Below are positions 25,416 through 34,456 of a stretch of DNA of 64,000 nt, piece by piece. The position numbers were made by a program, and so were the translations under genes. The notes under the pieces are model-generated. The model made no database searches and was not told the origin of the DNA. It was given only the letters and a program-made list of their open reading frames with translations. Origin of the DNA: an uncultured Lachnospiraceae bacterium (GTDB lineage Bacteria; Bacillota; Clostridia; Lachnospirales; Lachnospiraceae); NCBI GenBank assembly GCA_934402515.1, contig CAKRTZ010000003.1, positions 21,099-85,098 of the forward strand, read 5' to 3'. Position 1 is the stretch's first letter, and each line of letters opens with the position of its first letter.

Positions 25416-26906
25416 TTGAAGGAAGAGATTCTAGAAGAATTAAACATTAAAGAAGATCATGAACGAGAATGCAAATTGGCAACAGGTGGACTTCCTGAGA
25501 GCATATGGGAGACTTACTCTTCTTTTGCAAATACAAATGGTGGCACGATTCTGCTTGGAATTCGTGAACACAGAGATTCTTTTACAGTTGAAGGACTGAC
25601 AAACAAGCAGATTGTTAAATATCAAAAGGATTTCTGGAGTATATTGAATGACAGAAATAAGGTATCAAAGAACATCTTACTGAATCATCATGTCAGACCT
25701 ATGACAGTCGGAGATAAAGAAATACTCAGAATTGATGTTCCAGCGGCAGATAGACATGATAAGCCGGTATACATTGGGACAGATCCGATGAAAGGTACTT
25801 ATAAAAGAGATTATGAAGGCGACTTTCTTTGTACCGAAGAGGCAGTCCGTGCGATGTTTGCAGATCAGAGAGATGTATCTGGTGATGTGGAAGTGCTGGA
25901 AGAGTTTGGATTAGATGTGCTGAATCAGGATACAATAAAAGGTTATAGAATCATTTTTGAACAGCTTCACAGTGGACATCCGTGGAATGCTTTGGAAAAT
26001 GATGAGTTCCTTATGAAACTAAGGGCAGCAGCGAAGAATAAGAATGGTACATTATCTCCAACAATAGCGGGACTATTATTCTTTGGAGAGGCTTATCATA
26101 TTACAGAAGTTTTCCCAAATTATTTTCTGGATTATCGTGAGGAATGCGATGACAAAGCAGTGCGTTGGTTATTCCGTACACATTCTAACGAAGGCGATTG
26201 GAGCGGTAATATATATGACTTTTTCTGCAAGGTGCGTACCAGAATGGACGATGATGTAGCAGTTCCATTTGCAAATAGGCGAAATGGATATCGTGTAGAT
26301 AGAGTGGATGTGCATGATGCATTGGAAGAAGCATTGGCGAATGCACTGGCACATGCAAATTATTATGGCAGACGAGGAATCCTTGTTGTTAAAAAAGGTA
26401 AGGAACTTAGTATTTCCAATCCTGGCACTATCAGGGTAACAAAAGAGGAATTTTATGCAGGTGGCAATAGTGATCCAAGAAATCCGAATATCTTAAAGAT
26501 GTTTGGTTTTGTAAATGTCGGTGAGCGTGCCGGTAGTGGTGTCGATAAGATTATGACTGCATGGGCAGAACAAAATTGGAAAAAACCGGAATTTGATTTC
26601 TCAGAGCGCAATGACAGGGTAACATTAAAGCTTGAAGTTGGACAAGTGGTATATATCCCGGGAGTTGCTGATATAAGAAACTCTACAGAGAGTGATGAAG
26701 AAGAGACAATGATTATTATGTCGAAAGAGGAAAAAGTACTTGCTTATATCAGGCAAAATGGAAGTATTTCAATGCAAAAAGTAATGGAAACCTGTAACTA
26801 CAGATCTAGAACTGGAGCAAGAAAGTTAATAGATAAAATGATAAATGTGGATTTGATAGAAAAAATGGGAGAAGGAAACAAGACGATTTATAAAATTAAA
26901 GAATAG
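25416..26906 (+). CDS. AlbA_2/Schlafen-type putative DNA-binding protein with RecG-related ATPase fold
   Basis: About 496 aa. AGGAGG at 25402-25407 is 8 nt before TTG 25416, giving (M)KEEILEELNIKEDHEREC; an ATG at 25388 and the codon at 25377 lack such a site. The AlbA_2 domain is at the N-terminus (ESIWETYSSFANTNGGTILLGI). A GHKL-like ATP-binding region follows (DALEEALANALAHANY, then VGERAGSGVDKIM). A winged helix ends the protein (VLAYIRQNGSISMQKVMETCNYRSRTGARKLIDKM). Such proteins often travel with BREX and other defence loci. It looks intact and may be the only functional gene left of this locus. Confidence 0.82.
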   Translation: MKEEILEELNIKEDHERECKLATGGLPESIWETYSSFANTNGGTILLGIREHRDSFTVEGLTNKQIVKYQKDFWSILNDRNKVSKNILLNHHVRPMTVGDKEILRIDVPAADRHDKPVYIGTDPMKGTYKRDYEGDFLCTEEAVRAMFADQRDVSGDVEVLEEFGLDVLNQDTIKGYRIIFEQLHSGHPWNALENDEFLMKLRAAAKNKNGTLSPTIAGLLFFGEAYHITEVFPNYFLDYREECDDKAVRWLFRTHSNEGDWSGNIYDFFCKVRTRMDDDVAVPFANRRNGYRVDRVDVHDALEEALANALAHANYYGRRGILVVKKGKELSISNPGTIRVTKEEFYAGGNSDPRNPNILKMFGFVNVGERAGSGVDKIMTAWAEQNWKKPEFDFSERNDRVTLKLEVGQVVYIPGVADIRNSTESDEEETMIIMSKEEKVLAYIRQNGSISMQKVMETCNYRSRTGARKLIDKMINVDLIEKMGEGNKTIYKIKE

Positions 26907-26912
26907 ATTACT

Positions 26913-27011
26913 GGTCACTTGAAATGAAAGAGTGACCGGTAGGTGGTCACTTTTAAAATAAAATGACCACTAAGTGACCAGTAGAAGGTCACTGGCGTTC
27001 ATTGAGTGACC
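26913..27011. repeat. Cluster of alternating GGTCACT / AGTGACC sites
   Basis: GGTCACT occurs at 26913, 26945 and 26987, and its complement AGTGACC at 26931, 26973 and 27005. A further TGACCACT lies at 26964. Same-strand copies are 32 or 42 bp apart, that is three or four helical turns. They lie just after the AlbA gene stop and could form three hairpins or a phased protein-binding array. Function unknown. Confidence 0.8.
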
Positions 27012-27065
27012 ACCATTATCAATATCAAATGTAATATGTGCAGACTATCTGCACAAATGGATTAG

Positions 27066-27221
27066 AAGACTCCGAATTTTGAGGAAGTAGTTAAGCAGAT
27101 GCTGTTCGGTGACAATGAGAAGTATTTTAAGTCATTGGATGATAATGGATTGACCGACAATTTCTGGGAGCTTTGTGAAAAATTCTTTGGATATAAATCT
27201 GAAAAGCCGAACATGATGTGA
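27066..27221 (+). pseudogene. Probable PglZ fragment, BREX remnant
   Basis: An open stretch without a start encodes about 50 residues including NFEEVVKQMLFGDNEKYF and NFWELCEKFFGYKSE. This resembles the FW-L-E--FGY region of BREX PglZ alkaline-phosphatase-type proteins as I recall them. It stops exactly where the BrxL-like segment begins in another frame. A deletion joined the two. The family call is tentative. Confidence 0.4.
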
Positions 27222-27862
27222 ACTTCTCGTACATAGACAATGACAGTTTTGAAGAGCATTTTGTAACTGTACCGGAGCAGGGCGGTGGCAAGATGATTCC
27301 TGAAGGCATGGGTAAGCCGGGATGCTTATATACAGTATCAAAGTCAAAGACTGGAATGATAGGCTGCTATCGTCTGGAAACACAGATGATGCCTGGAAAT
27401 GGAAAACTGACTTGCACAGGTATTGGTTCAGGGAAGGAGCCGAAGGAAGCAACTAATACGGCATTTAATTATCTGAAGGCTAATGGTAATGCAATATCTG
27501 GAAATATCAGTACAACAACTAAGGATTACATCATCAATTATCAGGATATGCAGGGACTTGGTATGACGGGGAATCTTGCGCTGCCTACATTGATTGCTAT
27601 TTCATCGGCATCACTTAGTAAGCCTCCAATCAGCAGTCTTGCAGTACTTGGAGAAATTAGTATTGGTGGAACACTTATTAAGGTAGAAGATTTAGCAAGT
27701 ACATTGCAGGTGTGCCTCGATAGTGGAGCTAAGAAGGTACTTCTTCCGATTACATCAGCAGCAGACCTTGGAACTGTACCATCTGACTTAGTTGGGGCAT
27801 TCAGTCTGATATTCTATTCTTCTCCGGAAGAAGCAGTTTATAAAGCATTGGGTGTAGAGTAA
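27218..27862 (+). pseudogene. brxL: C-terminal half of BrxL (Lon-like BREX protein)
   Basis: A 214-residue open frame beginning at an incidental GTG. FVTVPEQGGGKMIPEGM, YRLETQMMPGNGKLTCTG, the Lon-like block LAVLGEISIGGTLIKVEDLASTLQVCLDSGAKKVLLP and the terminal FYSSPEEAVYKALGVE match the C-terminal Lon-protease-like domain of BrxL. The N-terminal AAA+ portion (about 450 residues) is missing. The C-terminal end is intact, so the right border of the BREX locus is preserved at 27862. Confidence 0.8.
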
Positions 27863-28025
27863 TTTCCCCGCATATTCCCCCAACTCCCACATAAAGATAA
27901 ATAAGGAGCATTTCAGGGGGATTCCCATGAAAAAAATGCAGAAAGCGGACGGACAATCAAAGAAAAAAGGAACAGACTGGAGGCGTTCGGGCTTTGCCTG
28001 GATACTGACAGCGCTGTTCCTTTTT
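27863..28025 (+). repeat. 163-bp direct repeat, copy 1 (dacF leader and first codons)
   Basis: It matches 35324-35486 with only two differences seen (C/T at 27869, A/G at 27896). It includes about 64 bp of dacF leader (with AAGGAGCATTTCAGGGGG) and the first 33 codons. It begins one base after the brxL stop codon. Confidence 0.95.
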
Positions 28026-28127
28026 TGGATAATCATCTGTGGAGCAGCAACTCTTTTTATGTTTTTTCAAGTAATTTTCTCTATAAATTCAAGTGCAGAT
28101 CCTTTACAATTAAAGATAGAAAAATGA
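27927..28127 (+). pseudogene. 5' fragment of dacF
   Basis: The first 33 codons equal those of the intact dacF at 35388 (MKKMQKADGQSKKKG..., ending in the signal-peptide core). The frame then runs into unrelated sequence for 33 codons containing a hydrophobic stretch (ICGAATLFMFFQVIFS). No peptidase motif is present. If translated it would be a 66-aa membrane peptide; most likely it is a by-product of the recombination. Confidence 0.88.
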
Positions 28128-28143
28128 AAAGGAGAGGATCAGT

Positions 28144-28974
28144 ATGGAAATATTGTTTCTGGGAACCGGTGCTTCGGAAGGAATTCCGGCATTGTTTTGC
28201 CACTGCAGAGTCTGTGAAAATGCACGAAAAAAGAAAGAAAAGGAGCAAAGAACCCGATGCCAGGCGGTGATAAACGGCGAGCTTTTATTGGATTTCGGAC
28301 CAGATACCTATGCCCATTATCTGCAATATGATTTTCCATTGCCGGATATCAGAACCCTGTTGGTGACACACAGTCACACAGATCATTTTTATGCCACAGA
28401 TCTTGGCATGCGGCGGGAAGGATTAGCGCATCCGGATCCGGGAGTACTGGATATCTATGGAGATCGAACAGTGGGGGAACAGTTCAAGCGGGAATTTTTA
28501 AATAATAAACGGGTATTGGATTGCAATCACTTTCACGAAACGGTTCCTTTTAAGGCGATTTCTCATCACAAATATAAGATTATTCCGCTACAGGCCAATC
28601 ATGATAAGAACGAACTCTGTCTCTTTTATTCCATTCAGGAAAAAGAGAGTGGTAAGGCGGTTCTCTATGCTCATGATACCGGTCTGTTTCCTAAAGTTAC
28701 ATGGGATTTTTTGATGCGGTATCCGGTGGAATATAACCTAGTGAGTTTGGACTGCAACAGTATGCTGGGGCGGGATGGGAAGAATCATATGGGTCTTGCA
28801 GATGACCTGGAAGTACTTGCACGTTTGCGGGAGATTGGCCGTGTAACAGAAAATACCAGCATTGTTCTGAATCATTTCTCTCATAATTCTCAGGTTACGC
28901 ATGCGGAAATGGTGAAAGAGGTGCAGGCTATGGGCTTTATTGTAGCTTATGATGGTTTATGTTGCAAAATGTAA
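28144..28974 (+). CDS. MBL-fold metallo-hydrolase, PhnP-like
   Basis: A 276-aa cytosolic protein. The start MEILFLGTGASEGIP is typical of PhnP/RNase Z-related hydrolases, and THSHTDHFY is the Zn-binding HxHxDH motif. Further ligands appear at AHDTG and LNHFSHN. CHCRVCENARK provides a CxxC near the N-terminus as in PhnP. The substrate may be a cyclic phosphodiester, but no phn genes are nearby. It sits directly behind the dacF fragment with AAAGGAGAGGATC as ribosome site. Confidence 0.85.
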   Translation: MEILFLGTGASEGIPALFCHCRVCENARKKKEKEQRTRCQAVINGELLLDFGPDTYAHYLQYDFPLPDIRTLLVTHSHTDHFYATDLGMRREGLAHPDPGVLDIYGDRTVGEQFKREFLNNKRVLDCNHFHETVPFKAISHHKYKIIPLQANHDKNELCLFYSIQEKESGKAVLYAHDTGLFPKVTWDFLMRYPVEYNLVSLDCNSMLGRDGKNHMGLADDLEVLARLREIGRVTENTSIVLNHFSHNSQVTHAEMVKEVQAMGFIVAYDGLCCKM

Positions 28975-29038
28975 TATTTTTTATGCAGACATTTAAAAAG
29001 TACGCAGACAAATGATGTGCCTGAACTACCATTATTAT

Positions 29039-29086
29039 ATTCAAGCAGATTTGTGAAAATTCAAGTAAATAACTGTTGAATTCAAG
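29039..29086 (+). repeat. Three phased ATTCAAG direct repeats upstream of the sugar operon
   Basis: ATTCAAG occurs at 29039, 29059 and 29080, spaced 20 and 21 bp (two helical turns). The last two continue as ATTCAAGTAAAT. They cover the region just upstream of and overlapping the -35 element, a usual place for activator binding. Confidence 0.65.
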
Positions 29087-29104
29087 TAAATCATCCGTGA
29101 TAAT
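29076..29104 (+). promoter_or_regulatory. Promoter of the sugar ABC operon
   Basis: TTGAAT (29076-29081), 17 bp, GATAAT (29099-29104). It lies 75 bp before the binding-protein gene, with the LacI-type palindrome directly downstream of the predicted start. Confidence 0.65.
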
Positions 29105-29118
29105 AAAGTTAAAGATTA

Positions 29119-29132
29119 GACGACCGGTAGTC
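29119..29132. promoter_or_regulatory. Candidate LacI-family operator
   Basis: GACgACCGGTaGTC is an inverted repeat with a central CpG, the usual form of LacI/GalR operators. It lies about 8-20 bp after the predicted transcription start. The LacI regulator is encoded in the same operon (32361). Confidence 0.6.
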
Positions 29133-29179
29133 CTAAATCGAAAAATTAAGTGTGACCATATATTGGAAAGGAGAAAGGT

Positions 29180-30562
29180 ATGAAACGATGGATTTGTGCA
29201 ATGATGATTTTGACGATGTGCGTGACGTTGCTTATGGGATGCGGCAGTACGAAAAACGCAGGAGCAGAGACCGGCAAAAACGGTACATTGGAGGTGCTGT
29301 TCTGGTCGGCACCCAATCAGAAGCAGTTCGACTATTGGCAGGCTAAGGCAGATGCCTTCAATGCTGCAGGAACTCAGTACAATGGACGGACAGTGCATGT
29401 GACGGTGGAAATGACACCGGAAACCGATTCTTCCGAGGCGGCCATTCAGAATGCAATTGCCACCGGCACAGTTCCGGCGGCTTCCGAGAACATCAGCAGC
29501 ACTTTCATGAACGTGTTGGTGGAATCCGGTGTAGTGTATGAACTTCAGGATGACCCGACTTATCAGCAGATCGTAACTGACCGGGTAATGGGAAACACCA
29601 TTGACGGGTGGAGTATTGAAGGCAAACAGTACGTGATTCCGCTGTACATCAATTCTGTCAGTTTGATTTGGAATGTGAAAGCGCTGAACGCGTTGGGTTT
29701 TTCAAATCCTCCGGCTACCATGGAAGAGTACTATGATGTAATTCAGGCTTACATGGATAAGCAAGATGTTATGGAAAATATGGGGGTTATTGCTATTTTA
29801 CCCGGTTCCAGGCTTTTGAAGGAAAACGGTTACCAGTGCGGCTATGATTTACAAATGATGTATTCAACTTTTACCCAGGGAGGTGAATGGCTTACCGAGG
29901 ACACCCTGACCATTGACCGGGATGCACTCATTAAGACTATGGAATTCTGGGGTGCGCTGGGAAGTGCCAACCAGCTTAACTCCATCGATACGCCCTGGCA
30001 GCAGGAAAATATTCCGGTGCTTTTTGATATCGGAAAACCTTGGGATGTGGCTGCTTATATAGAAGCGGGAAAGGTTTACGGAGAGGACTTTGTTTTTGCT
30101 ACCATGCCGGTGGAAAAAGCCGGGGATCAGGCTTTTTGTTATGCAGACACCAAGGGAATTACCTTTTACAAGGCCTCTAACGTGACGGAAGATGCTCACC
30201 AGGGTGCGTTGGCTTTTATCGGCTGGGTATTCAATAGTGAAAACGCGGCTCAATCGGATTTGGATTGGATCGCTGCCACTGCCATGCTTCCGGTACGTGC
30301 AGACATTACGGAGAACGAAGCTTTTGCTGCTTTACTTGCAGAAAATCCGGCTATGGCTTACTTTGGCGATAACATCACTAATACGGTTCAGCTTCCGGCT
30401 TACAGCTTCGCTGATGACGTAGAAGTGGCTTATCGTACCAATGGCCTTGTTCCCTACATTACCGAAGCCGTAACCCGTGACCCGCTGGACACCCTGGATG
30501 CATCTGACTATGCGGATGCGGCTATTGCAGCCATGAAAGAAGCTGTTGCTTTGAAGCAATAA
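29180..30562 (+). CDS. CUT1-type sugar ABC transporter substrate-binding lipoprotein
   Basis: A 460-aa extracellular solute-binding protein anchored as a lipoprotein: signal peptide MKRWICAMMILTMCVTLLMGC with lipobox LMGC. The mature part has the family-1 binding-protein layout (TLEVLFWSAPNQKQFDYW, then TAAT-like ALAFIGWVFNSENAA near the hinge). It delivers an oligosaccharide or glycoside to the two permeases downstream. No ATPase is in the operon, so a shared MsmK/UgpC-type ATPase elsewhere is expected. Start supported by AAAGGAGAAAGGT. Confidence 0.92.
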   Translation: MKRWICAMMILTMCVTLLMGCGSTKNAGAETGKNGTLEVLFWSAPNQKQFDYWQAKADAFNAAGTQYNGRTVHVTVEMTPETDSSEAAIQNAIATGTVPAASENISSTFMNVLVESGVVYELQDDPTYQQIVTDRVMGNTIDGWSIEGKQYVIPLYINSVSLIWNVKALNALGFSNPPATMEEYYDVIQAYMDKQDVMENMGVIAILPGSRLLKENGYQCGYDLQMMYSTFTQGGEWLTEDTLTIDRDALIKTMEFWGALGSANQLNSIDTPWQQENIPVLFDIGKPWDVAAYIEAGKVYGEDFVFATMPVEKAGDQAFCYADTKGITFYKASNVTEDAHQGALAFIGWVFNSENAAQSDLDWIAATAMLPVRADITENEAFAALLAENPAMAYFGDNITNTVQLPAYSFADDVEVAYRTNGLVPYITEAVTRDPLDTLDASDYADAAIAAMKEAVALKQ

Positions 30563-30589
30563 TAAGCAGGGTGGGAAAGGAGTGTTTAT

Positions 30590-31507
30590 ATGTCTCATGC
30601 TGAAAAAAATAAGAAACAAAAACAAAAGCGCTACGGAAGAGAAACAGCCATGGGGTTCCTCTTTTGCTCGCCCTATATCATCTATTTTCTGATATTGTTC
30701 CTGATTCCGCTCATTTGGGCTTTCTGGCTGTCAGGTATGGACTGGAATTTGATGTCGGCCAACCGTGTTTTTGTGGGATTACAGAACTTTATCGATGCAT
30801 TTAAGGATAGAGAAGTTATTGCTGCCTTCAAGAATTCCTTGAAATACTTTATTTTTGTGGTGCCTTTAAGCCTTGCGGGCGGTCTTATCATTGCTCTGTT
30901 GGTGAACCGCCTGCCGGTAAGATGGCGGGGTGTGGCTTCGGTGCTGTTTTTCATACCGTACCTTACTTCCGGAGTGGCGGTATCGGTAATGACCAAGTAT
31001 CTTTTTTCCTACAATTCCATTTTAAATCAGTTCCTGCGGGAGAAGCTGAATCTGAATATCAACTGGTTTATCGATGGAAGGAGTGCTTTGGCAGTCATTA
31101 TTCTGATGATTGTGTGGAAACTGTCCGGCTATTATGCTCTGTATCTGACAGCAGCCATTCAAGGCATATCCAATGATGTGCAGGAAGCGGCAATGCTGGA
31201 CGGATCCATAGGGGCGCATCGTTTTTTCCACATCACATTGCCTATGACATTACCAACGGTGACAACCATTCTCACATTGGCTACCGGTACGGCTTTCGGT
31301 GTATATACCGAGCCATTCCTATTGACCGAAGGCGGCCCAGACAATGCAACCACAACCTGGACTCTTGAAATTTATTACCGCGCCTTTACACGGTTTGATT
31401 CCGGCTACGGTACGGCCATGGCTATTCTTTTTGCCATTCAGATATTCGTAACGATCAAGCTTATCAATCTTTGTATGAGCCGCTTAAACGAGAGATATGG
31501 CTGCTAG
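30590..31507 (+). CDS. Sugar ABC transporter permease 1 (MalF/UgpA-type)
   Basis: A 305-aa integral membrane protein with about six helices. The coupling motif EAAMLDGSIGAHRFFHITLPM matches the EAA loop of CUT1 permeases, and the start GFLFCSPYIIYFLILFLIPLIWAFWLS is typical. It pairs with the following permease. Confidence 0.92.
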   Translation: MSHAEKNKKQKQKRYGRETAMGFLFCSPYIIYFLILFLIPLIWAFWLSGMDWNLMSANRVFVGLQNFIDAFKDREVIAAFKNSLKYFIFVVPLSLAGGLIIALLVNRLPVRWRGVASVLFFIPYLTSGVAVSVMTKYLFSYNSILNQFLREKLNLNINWFIDGRSALAVIILMIVWKLSGYYALYLTAAIQGISNDVQEAAMLDGSIGAHRFFHITLPMTLPTVTTILTLATGTAFGVYTEPFLLTEGGPDNATTTWTLEIYYRAFTRFDSGYGTAMAILFAIQIFVTIKLINLCMSRLNERYGC

Positions 31508-31517
31508 GAGGGAAACG

Positions 31518-32345
31518 ATGAAACGAACCAAAAAATCAAATGCTATCTTCTTGAATTTACTTACAGTTCTGTTTCTTATTTTGTCTCTGTTTCCACTATA
31601 CTACATGTTACTGCAGTCGTTGGTGGACTGGAAGACTGTGGATAAGACCGTTATACCGAAGAATCTGTCCCTGGAAAGTTACAGGTATCTGTTCCAATCC
31701 ACGAATGCGGGAGATGCTTTTATGTGGATCAGGGCTTTAGGCAACTCTCTTTCAGTCTGTATTCCGGTGACAATGATCGCTCTGGCGATAGGCTTGCTGG
31801 TAGGATATGCTATGACAAAGCATAGACATTTCAACGGAAAAAGACTGATCTTTAATCTGTTGCTTTTTGAAATGTTTTTTCCCAAAATCATGCTGTTGGT
31901 ACCAAAGTATGTAATTTTAAAGAATCTGGCTAACAGCTATACAGGAATGATTGTGCCCACCATGATTTCCACCTGGGCTATCTTTATGTACATTAACTAT
32001 TTTGAAACCCTGCCGAATGAGGTGTTCGAAGCAGCACGGGTAGATGGTGCTAATACTTTTCGTATTTTGTATCATGTGGCGGTACCCTCCACCCTGCCCA
32101 TTACGACCATTGTGTTTCTTACCACCTTTATGAATCGTTGGAATGAGCTTATGTGGGATATGCTCATTGCACCCAGTACCAAGTTCCAGACGCTGAACGT
32201 ACTGGTGTCTACCCGGTTCAATATGATGTCCAACCTGCCGGGACCGTTGTATGCAGCAGCAGTGATTTTGACCTTGCCTATCGTAATTTTATTTCTGTGC
32301 TTTTCAAAGAATTTCCGGGAAGGCATTCACTTTATGCTGAAATGA
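31518..32345 (+). CDS. Sugar ABC transporter permease 2 (MalG/UgpE-type)
   Basis: A 275-aa membrane protein. The ATG at 31518 is preferred (TAGGAGGGAAACG upstream) over an upstream in-frame codon at 31497 that would overlap permease 1. The EAA motif EAARVDGANTFRILYHVAVPS is present and six helices are predicted. It completes the CUT1 importer channel. Confidence 0.92.
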   Translation: MKRTKKSNAIFLNLLTVLFLILSLFPLYYMLLQSLVDWKTVDKTVIPKNLSLESYRYLFQSTNAGDAFMWIRALGNSLSVCIPVTMIALAIGLLVGYAMTKHRHFNGKRLIFNLLLFEMFFPKIMLLVPKYVILKNLANSYTGMIVPTMISTWAIFMYINYFETLPNEVFEAARVDGANTFRILYHVAVPSTLPITTIVFLTTFMNRWNELMWDMLIAPSTKFQTLNVLVSTRFNMMSNLPGPLYAAAVILTLPIVILFLCFSKNFREGIHFMLK

Positions 32346-32360
32346 AAAAGGGGCGGTGAG

Positions 32361-33392
32361 ATGAAAAAGAAAGTAACCATGAAAGATATCGGAGATGCCT
32401 TGGAATTGTCGGTAAATGCGGTCTCTCTTGCTTTAAACGGTAAGTCAGGGGTCAGCGAGAGTACAAGGAGAGAGGTTCTTCATATGGCGGATAAGTTGGG
32501 ATATATTGATTTTGCCGCCCGGTACGACAAAGCTTTTTGCAGTACCTGTATTTGCATTATTATCAAGAAAAAATACTACAATTCCAGTTTTTATACAAAG
32601 GTAATGTACGGACTGGAGACGGAAGCCAAGCAGTGTGGTTATAACATTGTCGTACAATTTTATGAAGAAAACACAGAAGTGCCGGACTGTATTTTGAAGC
32701 AGAAGGTATGCGGGGTCATTATTGCAGGTCAATTTGATGAGGATTATATACGCATGATTTATGAGACCCGCCTGCCGGTAATTCTGGTAGATCATAGTGC
32801 CTATCGCCTGCCCATCGAATGTATCCTTACCGATAACAAGACCGGTGTGCTGGAATCAGTGTCCTATCTTATCCGGGCAGGTTATCGGAAAATCGGCTTT
32901 TTCGGTGAGTATGCCTATTCCAACAGTAACAAGGAACGGTTCGATGGCTATTTGGAGGCCATGCAGAAACTGGAACCGGATTTCAAAAAGCTTTTTGCCA
33001 TGATTTGTCGGTACTCTGTTTTAGAGGGTACCGAGGAGTTGGTGTTAAAGCGGGATCGCCAGGGTGTGGTTCGGTTGCTGGAACAAATGGAAGAGCTCCC
33101 GGAAGTATTTCAGTGCAGTAATGACCGGAATGCGGTGCTTTTAAACAATGCTCTTCAATTCCTTGGCTACAGAGTGCCGGAGGATATAGGCATTGTGGGA
33201 TTTGACGACGGGGATCTGGCAGCGGTCATGTGTCCGCCTCTGACGACAGTTCATGTGTCCACGGTGAGAATGGGGCAGAAGGCTTTTGAACGGCTTATGT
33301 GGTGCCTGGATCACCGGGAAGCCACACAGGAAAAAATCATGATGCAGGTATCTTTAAAAATACGAGAATCAACACGCACTATCAAAGAATGA
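32361..33392 (+). CDS. LacI family transcriptional regulator
   Basis: A 343-aa repressor: N-terminal HTH (VTMKDIGDALELSVNAVSLALNGKSGVSESTRREVLHMADKLGY) and a periplasmic-binding-like effector domain ending with GFDDGDLAAVMCPPLTTVHVS. It lies inside the sugar operon, 15 bp after the permease, so it likely regulates this operon through the palindrome at 29119. The inducer is probably the transported sugar or its phosphorylated breakdown product. Confidence 0.92.
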   Translation: MKKKVTMKDIGDALELSVNAVSLALNGKSGVSESTRREVLHMADKLGYIDFAARYDKAFCSTCICIIIKKKYYNSSFYTKVMYGLETEAKQCGYNIVVQFYEENTEVPDCILKQKVCGVIIAGQFDEDYIRMIYETRLPVILVDHSAYRLPIECILTDNKTGVLESVSYLIRAGYRKIGFFGEYAYSNSNKERFDGYLEAMQKLEPDFKKLFAMICRYSVLEGTEELVLKRDRQGVVRLLEQMEELPEVFQCSNDRNAVLLNNALQFLGYRVPEDIGIVGFDDGDLAAVMCPPLTTVHVSTVRMGQKAFERLMWCLDHREATQEKIMMQVSLKIRESTRTIKE

Positions 33393-33410
33393 CAGAAGGA
33401 GGACCGCAAT

Positions 33411-34364
33411 ATGTCCAGACAGAAGGAACGAGCGGAATTTGAAAAAAATAAGGTGATTTATGAGTCGGCGAAGCTGACTTTTCTGGGAGTAGGGGGGGAC
33501 GATGTATACAACTGCAGTTCCCTTATAGAGGAAGGCGGTAAACGCTACCTTTTTGGCCGTGTAGAGAAACGGGAGCATTGGGCGGATTCAACGGCCATGC
33601 TTTTTGAGGAGGTGAGCCCTGATACTTTCCGATTGGTAGCAGACAGCAAGACCTATCCATTGGAAGATCCTTATATTACCAAAATTCACGGTGAGTATAT
33701 TTTGGGCGGCACCCATGTAAAAAAGTCCAGAGGCATGGTAGAAAGCTTTTGTGCCTACTTTTACCGTGGAACAGACCTTAAAAATTTGACATACTTTACT
33801 ACCGGACCGGATCGGATGAAAGATATTCGTCTGGTGGAGCTTGGAAATTGCAGAGTTGGAGTATTTTCCCGACCGAGAGGAAAGGAAATTTTGGAAAAAT
33901 ACGGAAGCGAGTCTATGATAGGTTACAGGGAAATCGGCAGCGTGTCTGAATTGGATGCAGCTGTTATTGCAGAAGCCCGATATCTGCCCGATATTTTTCG
34001 GGAAAAGGAATGGGGTGGCTGTAATCAGGTGCTCAGGCTAAAAAACGGGTGTCTCGGTGTTGTGGGTCATTTGAGTGAACGGGAACAGGATGGAGATATC
34101 GTCTGTTCTGTATATATGAATGTGGCATTTTGCATGGATCCGATCACGATGACTTGTCAGGATTTGAAACTCATTGGCACCCGAACCTGTTATCCGGCAG
34201 GACCCAGCAAGAAGGAGGGATTAAAGGATTGTGCCTTTACTTCCGGTATTGCACCGCGAGCCGATGGAAGAGTGGATCTTTACAGCGGCATCGGCGACTG
34301 TGAGGAAGGTCGTATTACCATTGATGACCCTTTCAAGGCTTATGGCGGAGCAGTATTTTTGTGA
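33411..34364 (+). CDS. DUF1861 family protein, candidate mannoside phosphorylase (GT108-like)
   Basis: A 317-aa protein recognised as DUF1861 (beta-propeller-type). Visible blocks: FLGVGGDDVYNCSSLIEEGGKRYLFGRVEKREHWADS, EDPYITKIHGEYILGGTHV, EWGGCNQVLRLKNGCLGVVGH and YPAGPSKKEGLKDCAFTSG. Acidic residues in DDVYN, EDPYI and KDCAF are possible catalytic ones. From memory, the Leishmania mannogen enzymes (GT108) are related to bacterial DUF1861 proteins and act on beta-1,2-mannosides with phosphorolytic activity. Its place at the end of a sugar-import operon fits intracellular phosphorolysis. Activity here is inference. Confidence 0.72.
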   Translation: MSRQKERAEFEKNKVIYESAKLTFLGVGGDDVYNCSSLIEEGGKRYLFGRVEKREHWADSTAMLFEEVSPDTFRLVADSKTYPLEDPYITKIHGEYILGGTHVKKSRGMVESFCAYFYRGTDLKNLTYFTTGPDRMKDIRLVELGNCRVGVFSRPRGKEILEKYGSESMIGYREIGSVSELDAAVIAEARYLPDIFREKEWGGCNQVLRLKNGCLGVVGHLSEREQDGDIVCSVYMNVAFCMDPITMTCQDLKLIGTRTCYPAGPSKKEGLKDCAFTSGIAPRADGRVDLYSGIGDCEEGRITIDDPFKAYGGAVFL

Positions 34365-34456
34365 CGGCTTTGAGCTTGATAAATACGCTCTCTCACTTTG
34401 TAAGAGAGATGTTTAAGAGATCAAAGCTGGCAAAATCAAAGGCGGAAGATAAAAAT

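Noticed and set aside
27218..27862. Complete stand-alone Lon-like protease gene
   Set aside because: It lacks the AAA+ half and any ribosome site; the GTG start falls at a junction with another broken gene.
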